A DNA stretch of 64,000 bases from Micromonospora_J zhanjiangensis (GTDB lineage: Bacteria > Actinomycetota > Actinomycetes > Mycobacteriales > Micromonosporaceae). This document shows, one piece after another, positions 24,981-33,453 of the stretch (its first letter is position 1; each line of letters begins with the position of its first letter). The DNA is taken from positions 62,001 to 126,000 of the forward strand of contig NZ_JBHSBN010000006.1 in the NCBI RefSeq assembly GCF_042650605.1. Direction: 5' to 3'. The position numbers were made by a program, and so were the translations under genes. The notes below the pieces were generated by a model, which saw only the letters and a program-made list of their open reading frames with translations, did not search any database and was not told the origin of the DNA.

Positions 24981-25784
24981 TCAGACCCGAGAGGTGTCGC
25001 GACGGAACAACCGCGCGGCGCCGAACCCGAACGCGGCGGTCCAGAGCAGCACGTTGGCGACCGCCGTGGCGGTGAACCCGGAACCGGTCAGCGGACTGCG
25101 GGCGATCTCCCCGACGCCGTACACCGGGGTGAACTTGGCGATCTGCTGCATCACGTGCGGCAGCAGTTCGAGCGGCACGAACAGGCCGCCGAACATGGCC
25201 AGGATGGCCAGGATCGGGCCGAGGAACTGCATCACGTTCTCGGCCGGGGCGAGGTAGCCGACGAACAGCCCGAACGCGGCGAAGACCAGCGAGCAGAGCC
25301 AGGCCGCCAGGCCGGACAGCAGCCAGACGTGCACCGGCATCCGTACCCCGCCGGCCGCGCCGACGGCGAACTCCACCACCACCGCGAGCAGCCCGAGACA
25401 CATCGCGGTGAGCACCTTGGTGGCGACGTAGGCCGCCGGCCGCAGCGGGGTCAACCGCAACTGCCGGCTCCAACCCAGGGCCCGCTCCACGGCGACCATG
25501 CCGCCGCCGCTGGTGGTGGCCACCATCGCGCCGTACACCGCCAGGCTGATCATGATGTACGCCATCACCTGCGAGCCGTTGCCCAGCCGCTGCGACTTCT
25601 GCGGCAGGCCGAAGATCAGAAAGAACACGGCCGGCATGACCAGGATGAAGATCAACGTACGCCGGTTGCGCAGCACCCGACGGATCTCCAGCAGCAGTAC
25701 GGTCAGGGTGAACCCGCCCAACGCGGGTCGCTGGCGCGTCCGCGCCCCGTGCCGGCTGTCGGTGGTGACGGTCGTGGTGGTCAT
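24981..25784 (-). CDS. ABC-2 type permease
   Basis: 267 residues with about six transmembrane segments (LTVLLLEIRRVLRNRRTLIFILVMPAVFFLIFGL; MAYIMISLAVYGAMVATTSGGG; LGPILAILAMFGGLFVPL). ATG 25784 overlaps the ATPase gene stop by 4 bp. It is the membrane part of a DrrAB-like exporter, probably controlled by the adjacent two-component system. Confidence 0.9.
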   Translation of the reverse strand: MTTTTVTTDSRHGARTRQRPALGGFTLTVLLLEIRRVLRNRRTLIFILVMPAVFFLIFGLPQKSQRLGNGSQVMAYIMISLAVYGAMVATTSGGGMVAVERALGWSRQLRLTPLRPAAYVATKVLTAMCLGLLAVVVEFAVGAAGGVRMPVHVWLLSGLAAWLCSLVFAAFGLFVGYLAPAENVMQFLGPILAILAMFGGLFVPLELLPHVMQQIAKFTPVYGVGEIARSPLTGSGFTATAVANVLLWTAAFGFGAARLFRRDTSRV

Positions 25785-26776
25785 CGGGCACTCCGGTCGC
25801 TGGTCTGGTCGGAGGTGATGGTCTGGCCGGCACCACTGGTCTCGTCGGAACTGGTGAGGGCGATGAAGGCCTCTTCGAGGTTGCGCGAGGTGATCTCCAG
25901 GTCCCGCGCGGCGGTACGGGTCAGCAGGTAACGGGCCACCTCGTCCGAGTCGCCGGCGTGCAGCAGGACGGTGTCCCCGCGTACCTCGACCGAGTCCACC
26001 CCCGGCAGGCCGGCGAGTTGGACCTGGTCCGCGCCGGGCAGGGTGGCCCGGACGGTACGACCGGCGGCCAGCGCCTTGACCTCGGCGGTCGTACCGTCGG
26101 CGACGATCCGGCCCTGCCGGACCAGGACGATCCGATCGGCGTACGCGTCGGCCTCGTCCAGGTAGTGGGTGGCGAACAGGATGGTCCGGCCGGACCGGGC
26201 GTCCTCCCGGATCGCCGACCAGAACTCCCGGCGACCCTCCACGTCCATCCCGGTGGTCGGCTCGTCGAGCACCATCAGATCCGGGTCCGGCAGGAGCGCC
26301 AGGGCGAACCGCAGCCGCTGCTGCTGGCCGCCGGAGCACTTGCCCACCCGCCGGTCGGCGATGTCCGCGATGCCGGCCCGGTCGAGTACCTCGGTCACCG
26401 GGCGGCTGTGGTGGAAGAAGGTGGACGTCATCTTCACCGTCTCGGCGACCGTCATGTCCTTCAGCAGACCGCCGGTCTGCATGACGGCGGCGACCCGACC
26501 GTGCGCGATCGCGTCGGCGGGCGACTGCCCGTACACCCGGACCGTTCCGGCGGTCGGCCGGGTCAGGCCGAGCAGCATGTCGATGGTGGTGGTCTTGCCG
26601 GCGCCGTTCGGGCCGAGGAAGGCGACCACCTCGCCCGGGGCGATCCGGAGCGAGAGATCGTTCACGGCGGTCACCGACCCGAACGTCTTGGTGAGATTGG
26701 TCAGTTCGACGGCCGGAACGCCGGTGCGCGCCTGCGCGCCACCGTCCCGTCCCGTCGCGGTCGTCGTCGTTGTCAT
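25781..26776 (-). CDS. ABC transporter ATP-binding protein
   Basis: 331 residues. Walker A FLGPNGAGKTTTIDML, signature KCSGGQQQRLRFA, Walker B LMVLDEPTTGMD, H-loop ATHYLDEADAYAD, and a C-terminal regulatory extension ending in NLEEAFIALT, as in the DrrA family of drug/lipid exporters. ATG 26776 starts just before the conserved region (MTTTTTATG). The partner permease is coupled downstream. Confidence 0.93.
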   Translation of the reverse strand: MTTTTTATGRDGGAQARTGVPAVELTNLTKTFGSVTAVNDLSLRIAPGEVVAFLGPNGAGKTTTIDMLLGLTRPTAGTVRVYGQSPADAIAHGRVAAVMQTGGLLKDMTVAETVKMTSTFFHHSRPVTEVLDRAGIADIADRRVGKCSGGQQQRLRFALALLPDPDLMVLDEPTTGMDVEGRREFWSAIREDARSGRTILFATHYLDEADAYADRIVLVRQGRIVADGTTAEVKALAAGRTVRATLPGADQVQLAGLPGVDSVEVRGDTVLLHAGDSDEVARYLLTRTAARDLEITSRNLEEAFIALTSSDETSGAGQTITSDQTSDRSAR

Positions 26777-26895
26777 ACCGACCACTCTGTGGTTCCGCCG
26801 CCCGGTGTCCCGGGGCCGGCCATCACCTTCCGGCCGTGACACTTGTCAGGCCCGGCAGCGGTGACGCATCGAAGGCCGGTGCCGTGCTCCTCCCG

Positions 26896-26907
26896 TAGAG
26901 TCGGGTC
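26896..26907 (+). promoter_or_regulatory. -10 element, leaderless L,D-transpeptidase start
   Basis: TAGAGT at 26896-26901 followed by 6 nt and the GTG at 26908; no ribosome binding site. Confidence 0.45.
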
Positions 26908-27834
26908 GTGGGTCTCCTCGGTTCGGATCCGGCCGCGGCGCCGACGCGGCGTCCTCGGCGGTGGTATCTGGTCGCGCTCGCCGCGATCCTCGGCGTCGCC
27001 CTGCTGGTCACTCTCGTCGTGGTCCACTTCGCACCGCGGACCCGCTACGCGGCGACCCTGCCCCGACCCGCCGGCCCGACCGCGCCGGCCGGCCCGACCG
27101 CGCCGGCCGCCGAGGCACCGATCCCGGTCCCGCCCGCCCCGGCCGGTCTTCCGGTCATCGACTACGGGCCGGCGCCCAAGGGCTTCCCGGCCGACCCGGA
27201 CCCGTTGTCCACCATCCGGTTGGCGGAGGGCCTGCATCCGACCAGGAAGGTGCCGGCGTACGACGCCCCGGGCGGCCGGCCGCGTGCCTTCATCGCCCCG
27301 ACCATCTCCGGCGTCCAGTTGACCATGCCGATCGTCGACCGCCGGTCCGGCTGGGTCGCGGTGCTGCTGCCCTCGGCCAACCGGACCATCGGCTGGCTCC
27401 CGCCGGGCGGCTGGCAGACCGTCCCGCTGCGGGACCTCGTCGTCGTGGCCCGCGACACGTACAAGTTGTACTGGCTGCGCGACGACAAGCTGGTCCGGTC
27501 CTGGTCGGTGACCCTGGGCATCCCCGCGACGCCGACCCCGCTGGGTCGCACCTTCATCCTCGGCCGGTCCGCGCTGCCGGGTGCGGTGTACGCCGAGACC
27601 GACGTGTTCGCCCTGGGCTCGGTGCCGGACCGCCCGGATGCCATCCCGGCCGGCCTCAAGGGCGCGCACATCGGCATCCACACCTGGTACCACGACCGGT
27701 CGCTCGGCAAGAAGGACAGCGACGGCTGCATCCGGTTGACCCGCAGCGGCCAGCGGCTGCTGCTGGACGAACTCGTCCCGGGCACCGAGGTCGTGGTGGT
27801 CGACCGGTTCCGCGAGCCGGCCCCGACGACCTGA
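26908..27834 (+). CDS. L,D-transpeptidase (YkuD fold), membrane anchored
   Basis: 308 residues. A short cytoplasmic Arg-rich stretch and one transmembrane segment (YLVALAAILGVALLVTLVVVHF, 20-41) are followed by an Ala/Pro linker, an SH3-like segment and the catalytic domain. The active-site block is HIGIHTWYH ... SDGCIRLT with the nucleophilic Cys; the usual SHGC is SDGC here. It would form 3-3 peptidoglycan crosslinks outside the membrane. Confidence 0.9.
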   Translation: MGLLGSDPAAAPTRRPRRWYLVALAAILGVALLVTLVVVHFAPRTRYAATLPRPAGPTAPAGPTAPAAEAPIPVPPAPAGLPVIDYGPAPKGFPADPDPLSTIRLAEGLHPTRKVPAYDAPGGRPRAFIAPTISGVQLTMPIVDRRSGWVAVLLPSANRTIGWLPPGGWQTVPLRDLVVVARDTYKLYWLRDDKLVRSWSVTLGIPATPTPLGRTFILGRSALPGAVYAETDVFALGSVPDRPDAIPAGLKGAHIGIHTWYHDRSLGKKDSDGCIRLTRSGQRLLLDELVPGTEVVVVDRFREPAPTT

Positions 27835-27865
27835 CCCGGGCGGCTCGACGGCCACGGCTCGGTGC

Positions 27866-29323
27866 TCAGCCGCGGCCCGGGTACCGGCACGCGGTGCCGG
27901 TGGCGGCGGCGGTCTCCGCCGGGTTCAGCTTGGGTCGCGGTGCCGGGCCCACGGTCCCGCCGAGCCGCATCGCCTGGAGGTCCAGCACGGTGGTCGGGCG
28001 CCCACCACCCAGGCACGCCACCGCCGCGACCAGCACCTGACCGCCCGGAGCGGACCGCTGGTCGGGCTGCCAGGCGGCATGGAACGCGGGCCCTTCGGTG
28101 AGCGTGAGTTGCCGCCACCGGACCGGTCCGCGGCTGACCGGGTCCGGTACCTGCCAGGCCGCGAAGCCGACGATGTCGACGTCACGACCGTCGGCGGTGG
28201 CCGTGACACCGCCGGCCGGTCCGGGGGCGAGGACGAGCGAAACGGCACTCGGCGCGGGCCGGTCGTGCCGGCAGCGGGCCGGGGCCAGGGTGGCGGGTGG
28301 ATTCCCGTGTACGACGGCCGACGCCACCACGTTGCCGTCCCCCGTGATGAACCATCGGATGTCCGGGGTGCCTCCGGTCGGATCGTGGACCCGCTCGCCG
28401 AGGCAGAACCCGGTGAAGCCGAGCGTGCAGTCACTCGGGACGGTGGCCACGACCGGGTCCTCGATCGTGGCGCCGGACCGGACCTGGGCGCCGCTGCCAT
28501 AGGTCACCCCGGTGAACGCCCGGTTGGTGGGAAGCCGCGGGCAGGCCGCCGCCGGTGCGGTGAGCGGACTGCCCGACCGGTCGGGGTCGTTCCGGGTCAG
28601 CACGATCGCGGTGCCCGCCGCCGAGCCGACCGCCGCGACGACGGCGATGGCGGCCGCGAACGCTATCCAGCCGCGCCGCCGACGGGCGTCGGACGGCCGT
28701 ACCGGTGGGGCCGGTGCCGGTTGCGGCAGCGGTGCCGGTTGCGGCGGGACCGCGAGCGGGACCGTCGGGACCAGGTCCGGCGGCAGGGCCGCCAGCGGCG
28801 TCGCGGCGGCCGCGATGGTTCGCGGCGGCGGCAACGCGCGCCCGAGCGGCGGACGGGGCGGAATGGGGAACGTCGCGGGCAGGTCGGGCACGGACGGGTG
28901 CCCGACGGGCGGGCACGCGACCGGGCGAGCCACCGCCGAACCGAGATCCGGTCCGGCGGCATGATCCGGGCTTACGTCCGGCGCGGCGGCATGCCCCGGG
29001 CTTCCGTCCGGCCCGACGGGGTACGTCGCGCGCTCGTCCGGCGCGATCGGCAGCCCGACGGTCGCCTCGTCCAGGTCCTCCCAGCGTCGCCGCCAGGCCG
29101 CCACGTCGCCCCGGCACGCGCCGACGTACGCGAGGACGACGTCCAGCGAGGGCTTCCGGATCCCCCGGGCGGCCTCCGACAACGAGGTCGGGCTGTAGCC
29201 GGCGACCTTGGCGAGGGCCCGGTACGTGGGGTTGCCGGCAGCGGTGCGTACCTGCCGCAGCTCGTGCGCGAACGCCTGCAGCGGCCCCGCCGCAGGGTCG
29301 ATCGGGCGCTCCCGCCGAGCCAT
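27866..29323 (-). CDS. XRE-type membrane-anchored regulator with extracytoplasmic domain
   Basis: 485 residues. A helix-turn-helix lies at about 20-65 (YRALAKVAGYSPTSLSEAARGIRKP); a long Pro/Ala linker is followed by one transmembrane segment (GWIAFAAAIAVVAAVGSAAGTAIVL, about 230-255) and a roughly 230-residue outer domain with several cysteines. This one-protein layout resembles membrane-bound transcriptional sensors. ATG 29323 has GGGAGG 6 nt upstream, favouring it over a start 18 codons earlier. Confidence 0.75.
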   Translation of the reverse strand: MARRERPIDPAAGPLQAFAHELRQVRTAAGNPTYRALAKVAGYSPTSLSEAARGIRKPSLDVVLAYVGACRGDVAAWRRRWEDLDEATVGLPIAPDERATYPVGPDGSPGHAAAPDVSPDHAAGPDLGSAVARPVACPPVGHPSVPDLPATFPIPPRPPLGRALPPPRTIAAAATPLAALPPDLVPTVPLAVPPQPAPLPQPAPAPPVRPSDARRRRGWIAFAAAIAVVAAVGSAAGTAIVLTRNDPDRSGSPLTAPAAACPRLPTNRAFTGVTYGSGAQVRSGATIEDPVVATVPSDCTLGFTGFCLGERVHDPTGGTPDIRWFITGDGNVVASAVVHGNPPATLAPARCRHDRPAPSAVSLVLAPGPAGGVTATADGRDVDIVGFAAWQVPDPVSRGPVRWRQLTLTEGPAFHAAWQPDQRSAPGGQVLVAAVACLGGGRPTTVLDLQAMRLGGTVGPAPRPKLNPAETAAATGTACRYPGRG

Positions 29324-29397
29324 CCCGCCTCCCACCGTGGACCTGACGATCGACGTAGATGTCGATGCTGCCGCCACGGTCGGGATGCGTCAAGGTC

Positions 29398-29439
29398 GAT
29401 CCGGTGCGGCCACCGGAAGTCGGCCGGCCGCACCGGATC
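29398..29439 (-). terminator. Terminator of the M23 peptidase gene
   Basis: A 14-bp perfect stem (GATCCGGTGCGGCC with GGCCGCACCGGATC) and a 14-nt loop, 20 nt downstream of the M23 stop. Confidence 0.65.
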
Positions 29440-29456
29440 GGTCTAAACGTTCGAGA

Positions 29457-29795
29457 ACTCAGCCGCAGTGTTCGCGCGGGCTGTCGTACTTGGTGGTGCC
29501 GACCGAGCCGCCCCACCGGATGCACGTGTTGTCGGCGGCGGCCTTCACCGGCCCGGCGTAGTAGGCGAACGAACCCGAGTCCGTCACCCGAGCCTTGCCG
29601 TCCACCTCCAGATAAGCCGACACCGCCGACGCCGTACCCACCGAGGTCTTCTTCAACGTCACCACGCAGTTGTTCTTGGTCGTGGCGTTCCACAACAGAT
29701 AGACGTCACCCGCCGACCCCAACGCCGCCTGGTCGATCACACCGAAACCGGCACCGCAGACTTCCGTCGGCGTGTGCGGGTTGGTCGACCCGCCG
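29457..29795. repeat. 339-bp direct repeat, copy A
   Basis: I see no difference, base by base, from 30469-30807 at an offset of 1012 bp. It covers the stop codon and the C-terminal domain of the M23 gene and ends abruptly upstream in the Gly/Ser linker codons. Confidence 0.9.
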
Positions 29796-30436
29796 GAGCA
29801 GCTGTTGTGCGAGGTCACGGTCTGGTTCGGGTAGCCGAACTTCACCCCGTTGAAGTACGCCGGCTGGATGTTCTGCGGGTACGCCGCGTCGTTGGTGCGG
29901 ATCTCGAAGTGCAGATGCGGACTGATGTTGTTCCCCGGCTTGCTGGTGTTACCCACCTCGCCGATCTTCTGTCCCTGGCTGACCTTCGCGCCCGCGCTGA
30001 CCGACCGGACCCGCAGGTGGGCGTAGTAGCTCTTCCAGCCGTCGCCGTGGTCGATGACGACCAGGTTGCCGTACCCGTTGGCCGAGCCCTGGTGTGCCGA
30101 GGTGACGACGGTGCCGCCGGACGCGGCGACCACGGTGTCACCGAGATCGGCGTCCGCGCTGCTGCCCCGGTTGAAGTCGATCTCATAGCTTCGGTGCGCG
30201 CTGCTGTTGTTCGAGTTGCCGGTCCACTTCTGGTCGCACGGGAACGGCAGCTGGAAGGCCGGGCGCGGCCCGGCGGCGGCGCTGGCGTTGGCCACCTGCA
30301 CCGCGTTCAGTTGGCCGGTCGAGACGTCGGTGGCGTGGCCCCTGGCGTCGGCGACCAGCTTGGCACCGAAGGCGGCCAGCCCGATGGCGCCACCCAGCAC
30401 CACCGTGGCGGACAGCAGGATCCGGATTCTGTTCAC
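29459..30436 (-). CDS. Secreted M23 (LytM) metallopeptidase with SapA-like C-terminal domain
   Basis: 325 residues. An N-terminal signal/anchor (ILLSATVVLGGAIGLAAFGAKL) is followed by the M23 fold: HRSYEIDFNRG, HQGSANGYGNLVVIDHGDGW, and the zinc motif HLHFEIRTND. It would cut peptidoglycan peptides. The last roughly 105 residues (from NPHTPTEVCGAGFGVID to SPREHCG) are Cys-containing and resemble the spore-associated protein A family; they are identical to the end of the neighbouring GH25 protein. GTG 30436 with AAGGAG upstream. Confidence 0.85.
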   Translation of the reverse strand: MNRIRILLSATVVLGGAIGLAAFGAKLVADARGHATDVSTGQLNAVQVANASAAAGPRPAFQLPFPCDQKWTGNSNNSSAHRSYEIDFNRGSSADADLGDTVVAASGGTVVTSAHQGSANGYGNLVVIDHGDGWKSYYAHLRVRSVSAGAKVSQGQKIGEVGNTSKPGNNISPHLHFEIRTNDAAYPQNIQPAYFNGVKFGYPNQTVTSHNSCSGGSTNPHTPTEVCGAGFGVIDQAALGSAGDVYLLWNATTKNNCVVTLKKTSVGTASAVSAYLEVDGKARVTDSGSFAYYAGPVKAAADNTCIRWGGSVGTTKYDSPREHCG

Positions 30437-30468
30437 TCTCTGCTCCTTACCTGGACGATGTCGCTCTG

Positions 30469-30807
30469 ACTCAGCCGCAGTGTTCGCGCGGGCTGTCGTA
30501 CTTGGTGGTGCCGACCGAGCCGCCCCACCGGATGCACGTGTTGTCGGCGGCGGCCTTCACCGGCCCGGCGTAGTAGGCGAACGAACCCGAGTCCGTCACC
30601 CGAGCCTTGCCGTCCACCTCCAGATAAGCCGACACCGCCGACGCCGTACCCACCGAGGTCTTCTTCAACGTCACCACGCAGTTGTTCTTGGTCGTGGCGT
30701 TCCACAACAGATAGACGTCACCCGCCGACCCCAACGCCGCCTGGTCGATCACACCGAAACCGGCACCGCAGACTTCCGTCGGCGTGTGCGGGTTGGTCGA
30801 CCCGCCG
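30469..30807. repeat. 339-bp direct repeat, copy B
   Basis: Copy in the GH25 gene of the same C-terminal domain and stop. Identity with copy A extends to third codon positions. Confidence 0.9.
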
Positions 30808-31640
30808 CCGCCCCCGGTTCCGGCCGCCAACGCCCGCAACTGGTCGAGCGACCCGTTGAAGAAGTTGTGGTCCACCGCGCCGCTCACCCCGGAGACCGTG
30901 AACGAGCTGGTGTTCTGCCAGAAGGTGTACGACGACCAGCCGCCCGGCACGGTAGGGCTGCCCGAGGTGTACTGCGCGAGCCACAGCGGATAGCGGCTGA
31001 ACGCCGTCGAGTTGCCGGTGTGACTGGTCCAGAACGACGGCCCGGTGTAGATGGCCGGCACCCGCCCGGTGAGCCGCTCGACCTCACCGAGGAAGGTCTT
31101 CGCCCAGGTCACCAGCGCGGCGGCGGACAATCCGCCGCTGTCCTCCAGATCCAGTGCCGGCGGCAGTTGGCCGGTGAGGTCGGTGCCGGTCCGGCTGACG
31201 AAGTAGCGCGCCTCGGTCAGCGCGTCACCGGACGACGAGTCCGGCCGGGCGAAGTGGTACGCCCCGCGCAGCAGACCCGCCGCGTGGGCTCCGCTGCTGC
31301 TCGACGCGTAGTACGGGTTGGTGTAGGACTTTCCCTCGGTCGCCTTGACGTAGACGAAGCTCTGCCCGGCGTCCTTCACCTTCGTCCAGGAGATGGTGCC
31401 GCGGCTGCTCTGGATGCTCGACACGTCCAGCCCCTGCACGCCGGTCGCCGTGGTGGACGCCATCCGCTCGGTGGCCGGAAGCGTGGGCGTCGCGGCCGAC
31501 CAGACGCCACCGGCGATGCCGGCGCTGCCGGCGGCCACCGCGCCGGCCACCACCGCGCCGGCCCCGACCGTGACGGCCAGCCTTCTCAGCCTGAGGCGGG
31601 CCGCGCGTCCCGGGCCCGGTCCATCGATGCGCTCGATCAT
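30471..31640 (-). CDS. Secreted GH25 lysozyme with SapA-like C-terminal domain
   Basis: About 389 residues. Basic N-terminus and signal/anchor (LAVTVGAGAVVAGAVAAGSAGIAGG), then a GH25 muramidase domain: GLDVSSIQ, FVYVKATEGKSYTNPYY, GAYHFARPDSS, ALDLEDSGG with catalytic acidic residues, and PLWLAQY. A Gly linker leads into the same roughly 105-residue domain as in the M23 protein. ATG 31640 is preferred; GTG 31670, ten codons upstream, overlaps a DnaA box. The M23 gene starts 35 bp downstream, so both are probably co-transcribed as cell-wall hydrolases. Confidence 0.85.
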   Translation of the reverse strand: MIERIDGPGPGRAARLRLRRLAVTVGAGAVVAGAVAAGSAGIAGGVWSAATPTLPATERMASTTATGVQGLDVSSIQSSRGTISWTKVKDAGQSFVYVKATEGKSYTNPYYASSSSGAHAAGLLRGAYHFARPDSSSGDALTEARYFVSRTGTDLTGQLPPALDLEDSGGLSAAALVTWAKTFLGEVERLTGRVPAIYTGPSFWTSHTGNSTAFSRYPLWLAQYTSGSPTVPGGWSSYTFWQNTSSFTVSGVSGAVDHNFFNGSLDQLRALAAGTGGGGGSTNPHTPTEVCGAGFGVIDQAALGSAGDVYLLWNATTKNNCVVTLKKTSVGTASAVSAYLEVDGKARVTDSGSFAYYAGPVKAAADNTCIRWGGSVGTTKYDSPREHCG

Positions 31641-31662
31641 GGGCAGGACGCTAGCAACGTCG

Positions 31663-31671
31663 TTATCCACA
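31663..31671 (+). promoter_or_regulatory. Consensus DnaA box upstream of GH25 gene
   Basis: TTATCCACA, a perfect DnaA box, lies 23 bp upstream of the likely ATG at 31640. Function not shown. Confidence 0.5.
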
Positions 31672-31921
31672 GGGGACGGTCTTCGGTTGCGACCCGGCAG
31701 GCGATTGTCGACTCAGCGTACCGACGCCTTCGACAGTGAGTGATGATTTCTTAACGGAGGCTAATTGAACAGTTAAGGACAGTCCCGGAACCGACGTTGT
31801 ACGGCATTGAACGACGGTCGGCGCCTACCTCCGGACTAACGACTCTTAGCCGGTCGAACCGGTACCTTCCGCCGGGTGGGCACACCGGGACGGCCCGCGG
31901 CCGGACCGACGGTCGGCGGGT

Positions 31922-32923
31922 TTAGTCGGTGGTCAACTCCACCAGCTTCCGGACGGTGTTCCAGTTCCGGCTCGTCGCCGTGAGCCCCGGGAAGGTGGCC
32001 GGTTTCGCCAACGCCTCGGCGAGCTTGGACCGACCGATGCCGTTTGGCGCGTACAGGTACAGCGCACGGTCACCGAGCCGGAGCTCGTCGGGCCGGAACG
32101 TCGCCGCGTCCAGCGGGGCGACGGTCTTGGGATCGACCGGCCCGGAGAAGAAGGTGACGTGCAGTTGCCGTCCCTCAAGTTCGCCGGCCGGGAACGGGCA
32201 TGCCTCGACAATGGCGCGCAGGTACCGCCCGCTGCGCACCAGGCATCGCACCGGAAAGCCGAAGTGCTCCTCGACGGCCCGTTCCAACTCTGCGGCGAGC
32301 GCGTCCTCGTCACCCGCGCCGCTGCTGAAGACGGCGTTGCCGCTCTGCAGGTAGGTGCGGACGTCGCCGTGCCCGAGCCCTTCCAGTACGGCCCGCAACT
32401 CCGTCATCGGGACCTTCTTGCGCCCGCTCACGTTGACACCGCGCAGCAGGGCCGCGTATCTCGTCGTCACCCGGACACGATAGGCCGGGTCTCCGACGTT
32501 CATGCTGCGCGTCGCCGGCTCAGCGTGGATCCGAGTCGGCTGCTGATAGTTCGTCGTGCCACGCGGTCGGCTGTGCCGGGAAGCCGGAGTCGCGTTCCGC
32601 CCGGTCCTCCAGGGCTGAGTTCTCGGCTTCTCGTTCGGGGGATGACCGCCCGCGTTCAGGTCGATGCCGATCATGCGGGCGTAGTCGGCGAGGATGCCGC
32701 CGGCCCTGTCGAGCAGGACCGAGCCGTCCCGCAGCCTGACGATTGCCTGGGCGTAGTTGCCGAGCGCGCGGTCGACCAGCGGGTTGGTGGCTCCGGCGAT
32801 GCGGGCGCGGAACTCGGTCCGCGCGTTCTCGGCGTCCCGGACGACGACCCTGGCCAGTTCCTGTTGCTGCGTGAGCGAGGTGTGTACGTCGCGCAGCACG
32901 GCGGCGACATCGGGCAGGGTCAC
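31922..32923 (-). CDS. DUF1697 protein with an in-frame N-terminal extension (possible gene fusion)
   Basis: 333 residues. Residues 1-95 form a helical unit (MTLPDVAAVLRDVHTSL ... YARMIGIDLNAGG) that looks like a separate small actinobacterial protein. About 55 low-complexity residues follow. From residue 152 (VTTRYAALLRGVNVSGRKKV) the sequence is a complete DUF1697 domain. GTG 32923 has GGAGG upstream; a second start for DUF1697 alone exists at GTG 32470. Whether it is one fused protein or two genes whose stop was lost cannot be decided from sequence. Confidence 0.7.
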   Translation of the reverse strand: MTLPDVAAVLRDVHTSLTQQQELARVVVRDAENARTEFRARIAGATNPLVDRALGNYAQAIVRLRDGSVLLDRAGGILADYARMIGIDLNAGGHPPNEKPRTQPWRTGRNATPASRHSRPRGTTNYQQPTRIHAEPATRSMNVGDPAYRVRVTTRYAALLRGVNVSGRKKVPMTELRAVLEGLGHGDVRTYLQSGNAVFSSGAGDEDALAAELERAVEEHFGFPVRCLVRSGRYLRAIVEACPFPAGELEGRQLHVTFFSGPVDPKTVAPLDAATFRPDELRLGDRALYLYAPNGIGRSKLAEALAKPATFPGLTATSRNWNTVRKLVELTTD

Positions 32924-32990
32924 GGTTCGTACCTCCGGCGGAAGAGATGCGGGACGGGCCGACGAGCTGACCGGCGAGCGTTGATGTGGG

Positions 32991-33170
32991 TCATGACCGA
33001 GCCGTCCACCGAGGATGGCCGGGATAGGGGCGGGACCGACGACCGCCGCAGTCCGGGCAGTTCAGCACGGAGCCGCATCGTCGGCACCAACGAGTTTTGA
33101 TCTTGAACAGAAACAGGCCGGCGGCGAAGCCGAGCAGCGCAACCGCCGCCAGTGCGAGAGACAGAACCAC
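32991..33170 (-). CDS. Small membrane protein with C-terminal zinc-ribbon motif
   Basis: 59 residues: a transmembrane segment (VVLSLALAAVALLGFAAGLFLF) followed by two CxxC pairs (WCRRCGSVLNCPDCGG). GTG 33170 follows GGGAGG at about 9 nt, which decides this start. It lies 67 bp upstream of the DUF1697 fusion on the same strand. Confidence 0.6.
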   Translation of the reverse strand: MVLSLALAAVALLGFAAGLFLFKIKTRWCRRCGSVLNCPDCGGRRSRPYPGHPRWTARS

Positions 33171-33453
33171 TGCGCAGTACCTCCCTGGCCTTGGCCTTCG
33201 CGGGGGCGGTTTGCCGACCACCCCCGCGAAGGGACCCGCCGCATGCCCGGTGTCGACGTCCCCTGGGAGCGCGGGTCTGCCGCCATGGCCGGATCGGGTT
33301 CCTGCCAACGTTGCCTGGCATGCTTGCGCCTATAGTGCTACCGCCCTAGGGATTATGCAAGGTATGCATCTGCTTATGAGTCATCTGACCAGCCTGCCTA
33401 GAAATTGCATCCGCCCGGCGGGCACACTTTGACTACGACAGGAGCGAAGGGAC

